A stretch of 64,000 bases of DNA from CAZNNH01 sp964574335 (GCA_964574335.1 CAZNNH010000002.1:40249-104248), one strand, 5' to 3'; positions 51,744-60,066 are shown, counted from the first letter of the stretch. Program-made: numbers and translations. The notes: generated from the letters alone by a model not told the origin.

Positions 51744-52241
51744 TCAGGGACCCGGCGGCCGACAGGCGCCGATGGCGCCGCTCGGGTCCAGCGCATCCGG
51801 GCCCTCGAAGACCGCCGCCACCTTTCCGTCCTTGCCGATCACGAAGGTCACCCGCTTGGCGTAACCGTCGGCCGCCACCCCATAGGCGCGGGCCACCGCG
51901 CCGTCCGGGTCGGCCAGCAGCGGGAACGGCAGCTTCAAGCTGGCCGCGAACTTCTTCTGCGTCTCGAGTGTGTCCATCGAGATGCCCAGGACCTGGGCAT
52001 CCACGTCGGCGAGCTCGGGGAAACGATCCCGAAACGCCGACATCTGGCGCGTTCAACCGCCGGTGAACGCCTTCGGGAAGAAGGCCAGCACCACCATCTT
52101 CCCCGAGTAGTCGGCGAGCCGGACGGTGGTCCCGTTCGAGGCCGGGGCCGAGAACGCCGGCGCCAGGTCACCCGGCTCGGGTCGTGGCCCGGCGTCTACC
52201 ATCGACAGCGCCAGTGCGAGACACAGCAGCACACCGCCCAT
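51744..52241 (-). CDS. Exported peroxiredoxin read through an in-frame TGA (selenocysteine)
   Basis: One 165-residue thioredoxin-fold peroxiredoxin results if the TGA at 52055-52053 is decoded as selenocysteine (U63). Residues 1-18 form a signal peptide (MGGVLLCLALALSMVDAG), then GDLAPAFSAPASNGTTVRLADYSGKMVVLAFFPKAFTGG-U-TRQM. The family motif is P-x3-T-x2-C, and U63 falls exactly on the peroxidatic Cys. The frame continues without other stops through DVDAQVLGISMDTLETQKKFA, LADPDGAVARAYGV and the catalytic Arg130 in KRVTFVIGKDG. A bacterial-SECIS-like hairpin follows the TGA. C160 is the only other mature Cys. It probably reduces peroxides in the periplasm. A mutated or misread Cys codon is the alternative. 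Confidence 0.8.
52005..52041 (-). promoter_or_regulatory. Candidate bacterial SECIS hairpin
   Basis: On the mRNA, 11 bases after the UGA, GUCGGCG (52041-52035) pairs perfectly with CGCCGAC (52011-52005). An internal loop (UU / GCU) leads to UCGGG (52032-52028) pairing with CCCGA (52019-52015) and an 8-base loop AUCGUUUC. With a 4-bp upper stem the loop begins with G. The apical loop starts 24-25 bases after the UGA. Confidence 0.65.
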
Positions 52242-52423
52242 CTTCCTCCCCTTCCAGCCATGGTCGTCGGCAACGTGACCATGTTAGCGCGATCGGCGCC
52301 TGCCGTGGCGTCCGAGCGTGCTATGTTTCAACACGGCTGTGGCGGCGGGTGCCGGGGCCGGCTGGCGAGGTGGACGGGAGTACCCATGATCGTATCGAAG
52401 GCTACGGGAGAGCGGGTCGCCCG

Positions 52424-52657
52424 ATGTGTCCGGGGCCGGGTGCGTCCCCTCGGCCGGCGGGCGGCGCGAGCGCTCGAGCGCCGGTGACCCTGCTTCTGGT
52501 CCTCTGGTCCGGGGCGGCCGCAGGGTCGCTCCACGTGGTCTCGGGGAGCGCACCGAAGGTCCTGTGGGGCTTGATGTATGCCGCGGGAGCGGCGACCATC
52601 CTGGTCGGGCTGGCCTGGATCCTGATCCCGGCGATCGGCCACCCGATCTTCGGATAG
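52424..52657 (+). CDS. Possible small two-helix membrane protein
   Basis: A 77-residue frame from ATG 52424 (or 57 residues from GTG 52484). The last 57 residues have two hydrophobic helices (VTLLLVLWSGAAAGSLHVVSG and LMYAAGAATILVGLAWILIPAIG) and end GHPIFG. No good ribosome site lies before either start, and I know no family. It lies between the peroxiredoxin gene (divergent) and the PilZ gene. Confidence 0.35.
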   Translation: MCPGPGASPRPAGGASARAPVTLLLVLWSGAAAGSLHVVSGSAPKVLWGLMYAAGAATILVGLAWILIPAIGHPIFG

Positions 52658-52700
52658 GCCCGGGGAGGACGGGACCAGGCCGGCTGGCCAAGGAGACACG

Positions 52701-53036
52701 ATGAACGACGAACGGCGCAAGAGCCCCCGCTACCCGGTCGACCTCAGCGCGACGGTCGAGGTCGCTGGCCAGAGCCACCCGGGCCGGGTTCGCGACCTGT
52801 GCCGCGACGCGCTGTTCGTCGAGGTCTCGGAGCCCTGGTCGATCGGCACCCAGGTGCGGGTGACCGCTGCCCTTCCAGGGGGAGAGGGGCCGGTCGACAT
52901 GGCGGGCCGGGTGGTTCGGCAGGCGGCCCCGGGCGAGGAGTCTCCCGGTGTGGCGGTGCTGTTCGACGACCTCTCCCCTTCCACCGCCACCCGCATCGAC
53001 CTGTTCCTGGCAACCCAAGAGGAGCCGGGTGGCTGA
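52701..53036 (+). CDS. PilZ domain protein
   Basis: A 111-residue single PilZ domain. It begins MNDERRKSPRYPVDLSATVEV with the RxxxR c-di-GMP motif (RKSPRYPV), and the second motif region is represented by VRDLCRDALFVEV rather than the usual D/NxSxxG, a departure that may weaken binding. LFDDLSPSTATRIDLFL closes the barrel. AAGGAGA precedes the ATG. It may relay c-di-GMP; no cyclase or motility gene is adjacent. Confidence 0.8.
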   Translation: MNDERRKSPRYPVDLSATVEVAGQSHPGRVRDLCRDALFVEVSEPWSIGTQVRVTAALPGGEGPVDMAGRVVRQAAPGEESPGVAVLFDDLSPSTATRIDLFLATQEEPGG

Positions 53037-53110
53037 GCGCCCGAGCCGGCCGGGGCCCCGCGGCCGGGGTGTCAGCGTCCAGGCGTTCGGGACGGCTGCC
53101 GTGCCACAGG

Positions 53111-53116
53111 TATAAT
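53111..53116 (+). promoter_or_regulatory. TATAAT promoter for the PAS kinase gene
   Basis: A consensus TATAAT at 53111-53116, 36 bases before the ATG at 53153. No clear -35 hexamer at 17 bases. Confidence 0.55.
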
Positions 53117-53152
53117 CCGCGCCCAAGGGAGCTGTCGGGTCCCGGGTACGCC

Positions 53153-55378
53153 ATGCGCCGTCGCGGCAAGGACGACCAGAGCGGTTCGGGGGCAAAACCG
53201 CTCGAAAACCCGGCGTGGCAGTTCCAGAGCCTCGTCCTCTCCTCCCCGTTGGGCCTGCTCTTCTTCGAGCTGGAGGGCGACGATCGCCTGATCTTCGCCG
53301 GGGCCAACCCGGCGGCGGACCGGATCCTGGGCACAGCCAACGCGCCTCTCGTCGGCAAGACCATCGAGGAGGCGTTCCCGTCCGTGGCCGACACGGAGGT
53401 GCCCGCCGCCTATCGTCACGTCTGCCGAACCGGCGAGCCGTGGCACACCGAGCGGGTCGACAGCCGCGACCGGCAGATCCATCGGGCCTTCGAGGTACAC
53501 GCCTTTCGGACCGCTCCTCGGCGAATGGCCGTGGCCTTCTTCGACATCACCGAGCGCAAGCGAGTCGAGGAGGCGCTCCGAGGGAGCGAGGAGAACTACC
53601 GAACGCTGGTCGACAACCTGAACGTCGGCGTCTTTCGCGCCGAGCCGGGCCTCGAGGGACGCCTGCTCTTCGCCAACCAGGCGCTTCTGCGGATCTCCGG
53701 CTTCCGCGACCTCGCGGAGATCAACCAGAAGCCGCTCGCCGAGCACTTCGCCCGGCCCCGGGACAAGGCGGCGCTCGAGGACTTGGTGCTCGGTCGCGGG
53801 CGCCAGGCAGGCCTTCCCCTCGAGCTCAGGCGCAAGAGCGGTGACACCATCTGGGCCTCGTGCTCGGTGGTGGCCCTTCGGGACGAAGCGGGCCAGGTCC
53901 GCCACCTCGACGGCATCCTGGAGGACATCACCGAGCAGAAACGTGCCGACGAGGCGATCCTGGAGAGCGAGGAGCGCTTCCGCCGGCTGGCCGAGGCGGC
54001 CTTCGAGGGGATCGTCATCACCGATAGGGGCGTCGTCCTGGATGCCAACCGGCGCCTCGCCGAGATGCTCGGTGCCTCGCTTCAGGAGCTGGTCGGGACG
54101 TCGGCCATCGAGTTCGTGGCGCCGCCGTTCCGGGAGCTGGTCCAACTGAGGATGCGCTCCGGCGACGACGAGCCCTACGAGCACCTGGCCCAGCGCCGGG
54201 ACGGCTCGACCTTCCCGGTCGAGGTCCATGGCCGGGCGATCCCCTTCGAGGGGCGAGTGGCGCGGATCACGGCGATTCGCGACATCGGCGATCGTAAGGC
54301 CACCGAACACAGGCTGCGCGTGTTCCGTGAGCTGCTCGACCGATCGAACGACGGCATCCTGGTCGCCGACCTCGGGACCGGGCAGATCCTCGACGTCAAC
54401 CACATGACCTGCGCCATGCTGGGCTTGTCGCGGGAAGAGGCTCTCGCCCTGACCCTGGAGGCCCTCGAGGTCCGTCTGGTGCTGCCCGAGGGGGAGCGGC
54501 TGACCCAGGCGCTCGGGCAGAAGGGGGCACTGCTTGTCGAGGTGGAGGTGCGACGGGACGACGGAAGCCGGCTGCCGGTGGAGGTCAACCTGCGGCGGGT
54601 CGTCGAGGCGGACCACGATTACCTGGTCGGCATCGCCCGCGACATCTCCGAGCGCCGGCAGGTCGAGAGCCTGCAGAAGGCCCTGGCCCGCAACGAGCTG
54701 ATGTCGGCGATGGGGAAGCTGGTAGGCGGCGTGGCCCACGAGGTCCGCAACCCACTCTTCGCCATCTCGGCCACCCTCGACGCCTTCGAGCAGGACTTCG
54801 CCGACCACCCCGACTACGAGGAGTACGCGCGCCTGCTGCGGGTCGAGGTGGACCGTCTGCGCCGGCTGATGCAGGACCTGCTCGACTACGGCCGGCCGAT
54901 GCCGGAGACCTTCGCTCCCGCCTCGCTCGAGGCCGTGATCCGGGAGTCGGTGGCCGCCTGCCGGGCCACCGCCGAGAGGGCGGGGGTTACGGTGCGTCTC
55001 GAGGCGCTGCCCGAGCTCCCCGAGATCTGCATGAGCCGAGCGCGGATGTGCCAGGTCTTCGAGAACCTGGTCAAGAACGCCCTCGACCACGCTCCGAGGG
55101 GCAGCACGGTCCGTCTCGCGGCCTCTATCGTCAGCCAGGACGGCCGGGCCGTGGTACGGTGCGTCGTCGTGGACGATGGCCCCGGTTTCGCCGCCAAGGA
55201 CATCCCGATGCTGTTCGAGCCTTTCTTCACCCGCCGCAAGGGCGGCACCGGTCTCGGTCTGTCGATCGTGCAACGGGTGGTCGAGGAGCACGACGGCCAG
55301 ATCCGCGCCGCCAACCTTCCCGGTGGTGGCGCGATGATGACGGTGGATCTGCCGCTGCCGACGAGGGCCTCCCCATGA
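53153..55378 (+). CDS. Multi-PAS soluble sensor histidine kinase
   Basis: A 741-residue kinase without membrane segments. Four PAS-like domains are arranged in series (about residues 20-145, 150-270, 275-395 and 400-515); several end in the typical FFDITERKR / LEDITEQKR / IRDIGDRKA / IARDISERR. The HisKA helix has His529 in GGVAHEVRNPLFAIS (NtrB/AtoS-like H-E-x-R-N-P) and the ATPase has FENLVKNALDHAP, VDDGPGFA and GGTGLGLSIV. Its TGA overlaps the ATG of the sigma54 activator, which is therefore its partner. Confidence 0.93.
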   Translation: MRRRGKDDQSGSGAKPLENPAWQFQSLVLSSPLGLLFFELEGDDRLIFAGANPAADRILGTANAPLVGKTIEEAFPSVADTEVPAAYRHVCRTGEPWHTERVDSRDRQIHRAFEVHAFRTAPRRMAVAFFDITERKRVEEALRGSEENYRTLVDNLNVGVFRAEPGLEGRLLFANQALLRISGFRDLAEINQKPLAEHFARPRDKAALEDLVLGRGRQAGLPLELRRKSGDTIWASCSVVALRDEAGQVRHLDGILEDITEQKRADEAILESEERFRRLAEAAFEGIVITDRGVVLDANRRLAEMLGASLQELVGTSAIEFVAPPFRELVQLRMRSGDDEPYEHLAQRRDGSTFPVEVHGRAIPFEGRVARITAIRDIGDRKATEHRLRVFRELLDRSNDGILVADLGTGQILDVNHMTCAMLGLSREEALALTLEALEVRLVLPEGERLTQALGQKGALLVEVEVRRDDGSRLPVEVNLRRVVEADHDYLVGIARDISERRQVESLQKALARNELMSAMGKLVGGVAHEVRNPLFAISATLDAFEQDFADHPDYEEYARLLRVEVDRLRRLMQDLLDYGRPMPETFAPASLEAVIRESVAACRATAERAGVTVRLEALPELPEICMSRARMCQVFENLVKNALDHAPRGSTVRLAASIVSQDGRAVVRCVVVDDGPGFAAKDIPMLFEPFFTRRKGGTGLGLSIVQRVVEEHDGQIRAANLPGGGAMMTVDLPLPTRASP

Positions 55379-56727
55379 GCAGGCGGCTGCTCCTGGTCGA
55401 GGACGAGGACGGCATCCGGGCCGCCATCTCGCGCTTCTTCGGCAAGGCCGGCTTCGAGGTGCTCGAGGCGACGTCCTGCCTGACCGCCGAGCAGAAGATC
55501 CGCTCGGGGCAGCCGGACGTTGCCGTGGTCGACTACGGCCTGCCCGACGGCGACGGGCTCGCCGTGCTGCGGGCCCTCAAGACGGGAGACGTGCCGGCGC
55601 CGGTGGTGATCCTGACCGCGCACGGCTCCATCGACCTGGCGGTCCGGGCGATCAAGGAGGGCGCCGAGCAGTTCCTCACCAAGCCGGTGGAGCTCCCCGC
55701 CCTGCTGGCCGTGGTCGAGCGACTGCTCGAGGGGCGTCGCGACCGACAGCTCCGGCTGGCCGGCAAGAGCCGGCAGGCGCGCCAGGGCGCAGACCCGTTC
55801 CTGGGAGACAGCCCGGCGATCCGCGAGCTGGCCGACCGGGCGCGACGGGTGCTGGCCACCTCGAGCCCGATCCTGATCCAGGGCGAGACCGGCTCGGGCA
55901 AAGGGCTGCTGGCGAGCTGGCTGCACCAGCACGGACCGCGCGCCGACGAGGCGTTCGTCGACCTCAACTGCGCCGGGTTGTCCCGCGAGCTGCTGGAGAG
56001 CGAGCTGTTCGGCCACGAGAAGGGGGCCTTCACCGGAGCGGTGGCCAGCAAGCCGGGCCTGCTCGAGGTGGCCCAGAACGGGACCGTATTCCTGGACGAG
56101 ATCGGCGACATCGACCCCCAGGTGGCGCCCAAGCTGCTCACGGCCATCGAGGAGCGGCGCTTCCGGAGGCTCGGCGACGTGCGGGACCGCCAGGTGGACA
56201 TCCGGCTGCTGGCGGCCACCCATCACGACCTGGCGCGCCGGGTCGCCGAGGGGGCGTTCCGCAGCGACCTCTACTTCCGGATCAGCACCATCGTGCTTCA
56301 GGTCCCCCCGCTGCGGGAGAGGGGACGCGACGCGGTGCAGATCGCGCGCGCCCTGCTCTCGAAGATCGCCGCGGACCTCGGGCGGCCCAGGGTGACGCTC
56401 TCCGGGGGTGCCGAGCAGGCGCTTCTGGAGCATTCCTGGCCCGGCAACGTCCGGGAGCTGCGCAACTGCCTCGAGCGCGCTGTCCTGCTCGGTGATTCCG
56501 ACCTCCTGGAAGCCGAGGGTCTGGCCGCGGCCGCCGGGGCGCGCCCTCCGCAGCCGACCGGCCACGCCGAGCGGATCAGCCTCCAGGAGGCCGAGCGTCG
56601 CCACATAGAGTCGATCCTGGCCCTCGAGGAGGGGAACGTGATCCGCGCGGCCGGGGTCCTCGGTCTCTCGCGCAGCGCCCTGTACCAGAAGATCCGCAAG
56701 CACGCCATCAACTTCCGGGCCGTCTGA
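55375..56727 (+). CDS. Sigma54-dependent response regulator (NtrC family)
   Basis: A 450-residue activator. Receiver domain (residues 1-120) with VEDEDG, Asp53 in VVDYGLPDGDG and TKPVELPAL; AAA+ domain (about 140-380) with GETGSGKG Walker A, the sigma54-contacting GAFTGA loop (residues 217-222), NGTVFLDEIGD Walker B and an R-finger region; and a C-terminal Fis-type helix-turn-helix (LEEGNVIRAAGVLGLSRSALYQKIRKH). Phosphorylated by the coupled PAS kinase, it opens sigma54 promoters. Targets are not visible in this window. Confidence 0.95.
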   Translation: MSRRLLLVEDEDGIRAAISRFFGKAGFEVLEATSCLTAEQKIRSGQPDVAVVDYGLPDGDGLAVLRALKTGDVPAPVVILTAHGSIDLAVRAIKEGAEQFLTKPVELPALLAVVERLLEGRRDRQLRLAGKSRQARQGADPFLGDSPAIRELADRARRVLATSSPILIQGETGSGKGLLASWLHQHGPRADEAFVDLNCAGLSRELLESELFGHEKGAFTGAVASKPGLLEVAQNGTVFLDEIGDIDPQVAPKLLTAIEERRFRRLGDVRDRQVDIRLLAATHHDLARRVAEGAFRSDLYFRISTIVLQVPPLRERGRDAVQIARALLSKIAADLGRPRVTLSGGAEQALLEHSWPGNVRELRNCLERAVLLGDSDLLEAEGLAAAAGARPPQPTGHAERISLQEAERRHIESILALEEGNVIRAAGVLGLSRSALYQKIRKHAINFRAV

Positions 56728-56764
56728 GCCGGTGGCCTCAGGGAGGACGGCTCCGGGGGCGTGC

Positions 56765-57499
56765 TCAGGAGCGCCGGCGCCGCCGCAGCAGCAGTAGCTC
56801 CACCAGCTCGAGGTCGAGCTCGGTGTCCACGTCCATCGCGCGCTCGCGGGGGATCACGTGAACGTTGAACCGCTCGGCCTGGGACCAGTGGTCGTAGCGC
56901 CACAAGGCCTCGACGCGCACCGTGAAGGCGGCCGGGGAGAGGCTGTAGACGACGGGCGCCTGCTGACGGTTGACGATGGGCGTGGCCTGCCGGTTCACCA
57001 CCCGCGCCCAGCCGTCGCTGCCCGCCTCGACCATGTTGAAGTAGGGGTTCCGCTCCGGCTCGTACGCGGTGCTGGTCACCTCCGCCCCGCTCTGGACATG
57101 GAGCGCGACGGTGGCATCGATGTCCCCGGGAGCCCGTAGCGGAGCCCCCGCGTCCAGGTCGACCAGCACGTCTGCACGGTAGCCGTCCCGTTCCTCGAGC
57201 GTCCTCACCAGGTGGCGAAAGACGTCCCACTTCGAGGAGTCGTCCCGGGCCAGCTCGGCGGGGCGAAGGAAGGGCACCTCGGCCCCGGCCCGGCGGCCGA
57301 TCTCGGCCATCTCGGCGTCGTCGGTGGAGACGACCACGCGCTCGATCGATCGTGCCGCCCTGGCGGACTCGACCGCCCAGGCCAGCAACGGTCTTCCCTC
57401 GAGCAGCCGGACGCTCTTACGCGGCACGCCCTTCGACCCGCCACGGACGCAGACCGCGCCCAGGACCCGGAGGCTCGGCGGCTTGTCGTCTGTCGTCAC
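56765..57499 (-). CDS. CMP-sugar cytidylyltransferase (NeuA-like)
   Basis: A 244-residue nucleotidyltransferase with the sialic-acid-synthetase opening GAVCVRGGSKGVPRKSVRLLEGRPLLAWAVESA (R-G-G-S-K-G-x-P-x-K) and ERVVVSTDDAEMAEIGRR, VLVDLDAGAPLRAPGDIDATV in place of the usual L-x-P-T-S-P-L, and a family-like end. It probably activates a nonulosonic or similar acidic sugar with CTP. The substitution of the P-T motif by D-A-G is unusual. GTG 57499 is chosen as start; the frame is open further upstream but overlaps the methyltransferase. It follows that gene by 7 bases. Confidence 0.75.
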   Translation of the reverse strand: MTTDDKPPSLRVLGAVCVRGGSKGVPRKSVRLLEGRPLLAWAVESARAARSIERVVVSTDDAEMAEIGRRAGAEVPFLRPAELARDDSSKWDVFRHLVRTLEERDGYRADVLVDLDAGAPLRAPGDIDATVALHVQSGAEVTSTAYEPERNPYFNMVEAGSDGWARVVNRQATPIVNRQQAPVVYSLSPAAFTVRVEALWRYDHWSQAERFNVHVIPRERAMDVDTELDLELVELLLLRRRRRS

Positions 57500-57506
57500 C
57501 TTGTCG

Positions 57507-58172
57507 CTACCGGGGCTTGCGCACGTGGGCCGGCCGGTGGGTGATCGAGAGCTTCTCGAGCCGGAGCCCCTTGCCGGCAAAGAACTCCTCGGCGGCATCC
57601 GTCTCGCCGGCGATGATCCCGTAGTCGTCGAGCAGGATCAGCCCGTCCGGGACCACCCGGTCGTAGAGGCGCTCGAGACCCAGCTTGGAGACGGCGTAGA
57701 AGTCGACGTCGACGTGTAGCAGGGCGATCCGTAGCTCGGGGTGCTGGTCGAGATAGGCTGGCAGCGTCTCCAGGATGTCGCCGGGCACCAGCTCGTAGTT
57801 GACGATGCGCTTGTGCGCCAGCGCGGCTTCCAGGTCCGCCACCCCGATACCGGTCCCCGCCGCGCGGTCGTGGTACTCCGCGTAGGCCTTGGCGGCGGGG
57901 TCGTCAGGCGGACGTGGGAAGCTTCCGAACACGTCGAAGCCGACGATCTTGCGGGAGGAAGAGCTCTCCAGCAGGTCGCGGAAGGTCGCGAAGCGGATCA
58001 GCGACCCCCCCTTGAACACACCCAGCTCCACCACGTGGCCGGGGAGCGACGTGATCTGCTTGTACAGCTCGTACTGGGCGAGCGCCTTGCCCAGCCGTGA
58101 GGTCTCACCGGTCAGGTAGAATCCATTCTCGTAGTCGAAGCTGCGGTCGGTGTCGTAGTCCGAGATCTTCAT
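57507..58172 (-). CDS. TylF/MycF-family SAM-dependent methyltransferase
   Basis: A 221-residue class I methyltransferase. MKISDYDTDRSFDYENGFYLTGETSRLGK is the TylF-type N-terminus; GHVVELGVFKGGSLIRFA is the SAM-binding loop, and HVDVDFYAVSKLGLERLYDRVVPDGLILLDDYG the metal and acceptor region with conserved Asp pairs. The family O-methylates sugars of macrolides and surface glycans. Paired with the CMP-sugar synthetase (7 bases), it suggests a methylated sugar for a surface glycan. The start at 58172 follows GAGGTGCC. Confidence 0.85.
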   Translation of the reverse strand: MKISDYDTDRSFDYENGFYLTGETSRLGKALAQYELYKQITSLPGHVVELGVFKGGSLIRFATFRDLLESSSSRKIVGFDVFGSFPRPPDDPAAKAYAEYHDRAAGTGIGVADLEAALAHKRIVNYELVPGDILETLPAYLDQHPELRIALLHVDVDFYAVSKLGLERLYDRVVPDGLILLDDYGIIAGETDAAEEFFAGKGLRLEKLSITHRPAHVRKPR

Positions 58173-58305
58173 GGCACCTCTCGGGGCGTGTTCGCCGGCC
58201 GATCCGGCTCGGCGGCCCATCATCTCGCACGTCGGCGCTGCTGCGCCACTCTGCCGGGGCCGCGAGCGACGCGCGATCGGGTGCGTCGGGGTGTGCTGAG
58301 CCGAG

Positions 58306-58698
58306 GTGCGGGTGGCGAGCCAGGGAAGAGGATACCGGGCGCTCGAGATCGAGGGTTTCGAGGTGCTGGTGGGCAAGGGGGCCGCGGCCAACGACGCTCT
58401 CACCTTCCGTGTCGCCGAGCCGGGCGACTTCTGGCTGCACGTGGCGGGCTTCTCCGGCAGCCACGTCGTGGTTCGCAACCCGGACCACCTCCGCGACCTG
58501 CCCCGGGAGGTGGCCCGGCGGGCGGCTGAGCTGGCCGCCTGGCACTCGAAGGCCCGTCACGCCGGCGGCAAGGTGACGGTCCATCTTTGCCGGGCGGCCG
58601 ACGTCAGCAAGCGGCCCGGCCTGGCCGCGGGTGAGGTCCTGCTGCGACGATCCGAGTCTTTGCGGGTCTACCCCTCCGCCGAGGGGGACGGCGACTGA
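58306..58698 (+). CDS. NFACT-R domain protein
   Basis: A 130-residue stand-alone NFACT-R (DUF814) domain: RALEIEGFEVLVGKGAAANDALTFRVAEPGDFWLHVAGFSGSHVVVRNP and ARHAGGKVTVHLCRAADVSKRPGLAAGEVLLRR carry the D-F-W-L-H and G-S-H-V motifs and the K-V...C-x-A-x-x-V-x-K end. In RqcH/NEMF this domain contacts RNA or ribosome-bound tRNA; here the NFACT-N and coiled-coil parts are missing. It starts with GTG. Tail-to-tail with rocD at 10 bases. Confidence 0.85.
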   Translation: MRVASQGRGYRALEIEGFEVLVGKGAAANDALTFRVAEPGDFWLHVAGFSGSHVVVRNPDHLRDLPREVARRAAELAAWHSKARHAGGKVTVHLCRAADVSKRPGLAAGEVLLRRSESLRVYPSAEGDGD

Positions 58699-58707
58699 CC
58701 CGGCCGC

Positions 58708-59931
58708 TCAGCCCAGCTCGGCGAACACATCGCGGATCTGGTCGACCGCCCAGTCGACCTCCTCGGTGGTGATGCACAGCGGCGGGGCGATGCGGATGGT
58801 GTGGGTGTGGGTCTCCTTGCAGAGCATTCCCCGGAGCTTGAGCGCTTCGCAGTAGCGGCGGGCTCCACCCGCCCCGGGCTCGAGCTCGATTCCGATCCAG
58901 AGACCGATCTGCCGCAGCTCCTTGAGCGAGGACGGCCGGAGTCCGGCCAGCCCGGCACGGAACCGCTCTCCCATCGTCTCGGCGTTCTTCACCAGGCCCT
59001 CCTCCTGGAGGACCTTGAGCGCCTCCCGGGCCACCGCCGCGGCCACCGGGTTGCCCCCGTAGGTGGAGCCGTGATCGCCGGGCCGGAACACCCCCATCAG
59101 CTCCTCGTCGGCCACGAATGCCGAAACCGGGTAGGCGCCGCCGGAGAGCGCCTTGCCGAGGATCAGCCCGTCGGGCCGGACCCCTTCGTGCTCGCAGGCG
59201 AACATCTTCCCGGTGCGTCCCAGGCCCGACTGGATCTCGTCGGCGATCAGCAGCACCCGCCGCTCGCTGCACAGCCTGCGGATCTCGGTGAGGGTGCCGG
59301 CGGGCGGGACGATGATCCCGGCCTCTCCCTGCACCGGCTCGATCAGCACCGCCACGGTGTGGGGAGAGATGGCGCTCGCCACCGCTTCGGCGTCGCCGTA
59401 GGGGACCACCTTGAACCCGGGCGTGTAGGGTGAGAAGCCGCGCCGGGACTGGTCGTCCGTGGAGAACGAGACGATGGTGGTGGTGCGGCCGTGGAAGTTG
59501 CCGCGGAAGACGATGATCTCGGCCTGGCCCTCCTCTACCCCCTTCTTCTCGTACCCCCACTTGCGGGACGCCTTGATCGCCGTCTCCACCGCCTCGGCGC
59601 CGGTGTTCATGGGGAGCACCCGCGCGAATCCGGTGAGCTCGGAAAGGTCGCGGCAGAACGGCCCGAGCTGGTCGTTGCGGAAGGCCCGCGAGGTCAGGAG
59701 AAGGCGCTGTGCCTGCTCGATCAGGGCGCCCACGATCCGGGGGTGGTTGTGACCCTGGTTGACGGCGCTGTAGGCGGCCAGACAGTCCAGGTAGCGGCGT
59801 CCCTCGACGTCGTAGACCCAGCAGCCCTGGCCCCGGGCCAGGACCACGTCGAGCGGGTGGTAGTTGTGGGCGCCGTAGCGCTCCTCGAGGGCGATCAGCT
59901 CTTCGGCGGTGCTCGTCGTGGTCGTGGTCAT
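58708..59931 (-). CDS. rocD: Ornithine--oxo-acid aminotransferase
   Basis: A 407-residue PLP enzyme. Family features: ERYGAHNYHPLDVVLARGQGCWVYDVEGRRYLDCL, SAVNQGHNHPRI, MNTGAEAVETAIK, FRGNFHGRTT, IEPVQGEAGIIVPP, LLIADEIQSGLGRTGKMFACEHE and LGKALSGGAYPVSAF with the Schiff-base Lys. It converts ornithine and 2-oxoglutarate to glutamate semialdehyde. The ATG at 59931 is followed by an MTTTTTS tail. A reverse-strand TAGAAT at 59978-59973 may be its -10. Confidence 0.93.
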   Translation of the reverse strand: MTTTTTSTAEELIALEERYGAHNYHPLDVVLARGQGCWVYDVEGRRYLDCLAAYSAVNQGHNHPRIVGALIEQAQRLLLTSRAFRNDQLGPFCRDLSELTGFARVLPMNTGAEAVETAIKASRKWGYEKKGVEEGQAEIIVFRGNFHGRTTTIVSFSTDDQSRRGFSPYTPGFKVVPYGDAEAVASAISPHTVAVLIEPVQGEAGIIVPPAGTLTEIRRLCSERRVLLIADEIQSGLGRTGKMFACEHEGVRPDGLILGKALSGGAYPVSAFVADEELMGVFRPGDHGSTYGGNPVAAAVAREALKVLQEEGLVKNAETMGERFRAGLAGLRPSSLKELRQIGLWIGIELEPGAGGARRYCEALKLRGMLCKETHTHTIRIAPPLCITTEEVDWAVDQIRDVFAELG

Positions 59932-59972
59932 GCCAGGTCTCCGATAACTCGAGGTGGGGAACGACTTCACCA

Positions 59973-59978
59973 ATTCTA
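59973..59978 (-). promoter_or_regulatory. -10-like hexamer for rocD
   Basis: TAGAAT on the reverse strand, 42 bases from the rocD ATG; the same hexamer precedes at least five other genes in the window. No consensus -35 seen. Confidence 0.4.
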
Positions 59979-60019
59979 ATGCGAATCGCCACCGCGGACA
60001 CCCCCGGCGCCCCCCAGGC

Positions 60020-60056
60020 TTGACAATCGGCGGCCCCGCGTATAATCCTTTTATCC
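60020..60056 (+). promoter_or_regulatory. Consensus promoter and possible operator for the SahR-like/ahcY operon
   Basis: TTGACA at 60020-60025 and TATAAT at 60041-60046 (15-base spacing) form the best sigma70 promoter in the window. An ATAA-N5-TTAT inverted repeat (about 60042-60054) overlaps the -10, and a further ATCCGGAT palindrome follows at 60053-60060. An ArsR-type repressor could bind here. Confidence 0.6.
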
Positions 60057-60066
60057 GGATCGACCG

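Noticed and set aside
52053..52055. In-frame TGA as an ordinary nonsense mutation creating two pseudogene halves
   Set aside because: It coincides precisely with the catalytic Cys codon, the frame is otherwise intact on both sides, and a correctly spaced SECIS-like hairpin follows. Sequencing error or true mutation remains possible but is less economical.
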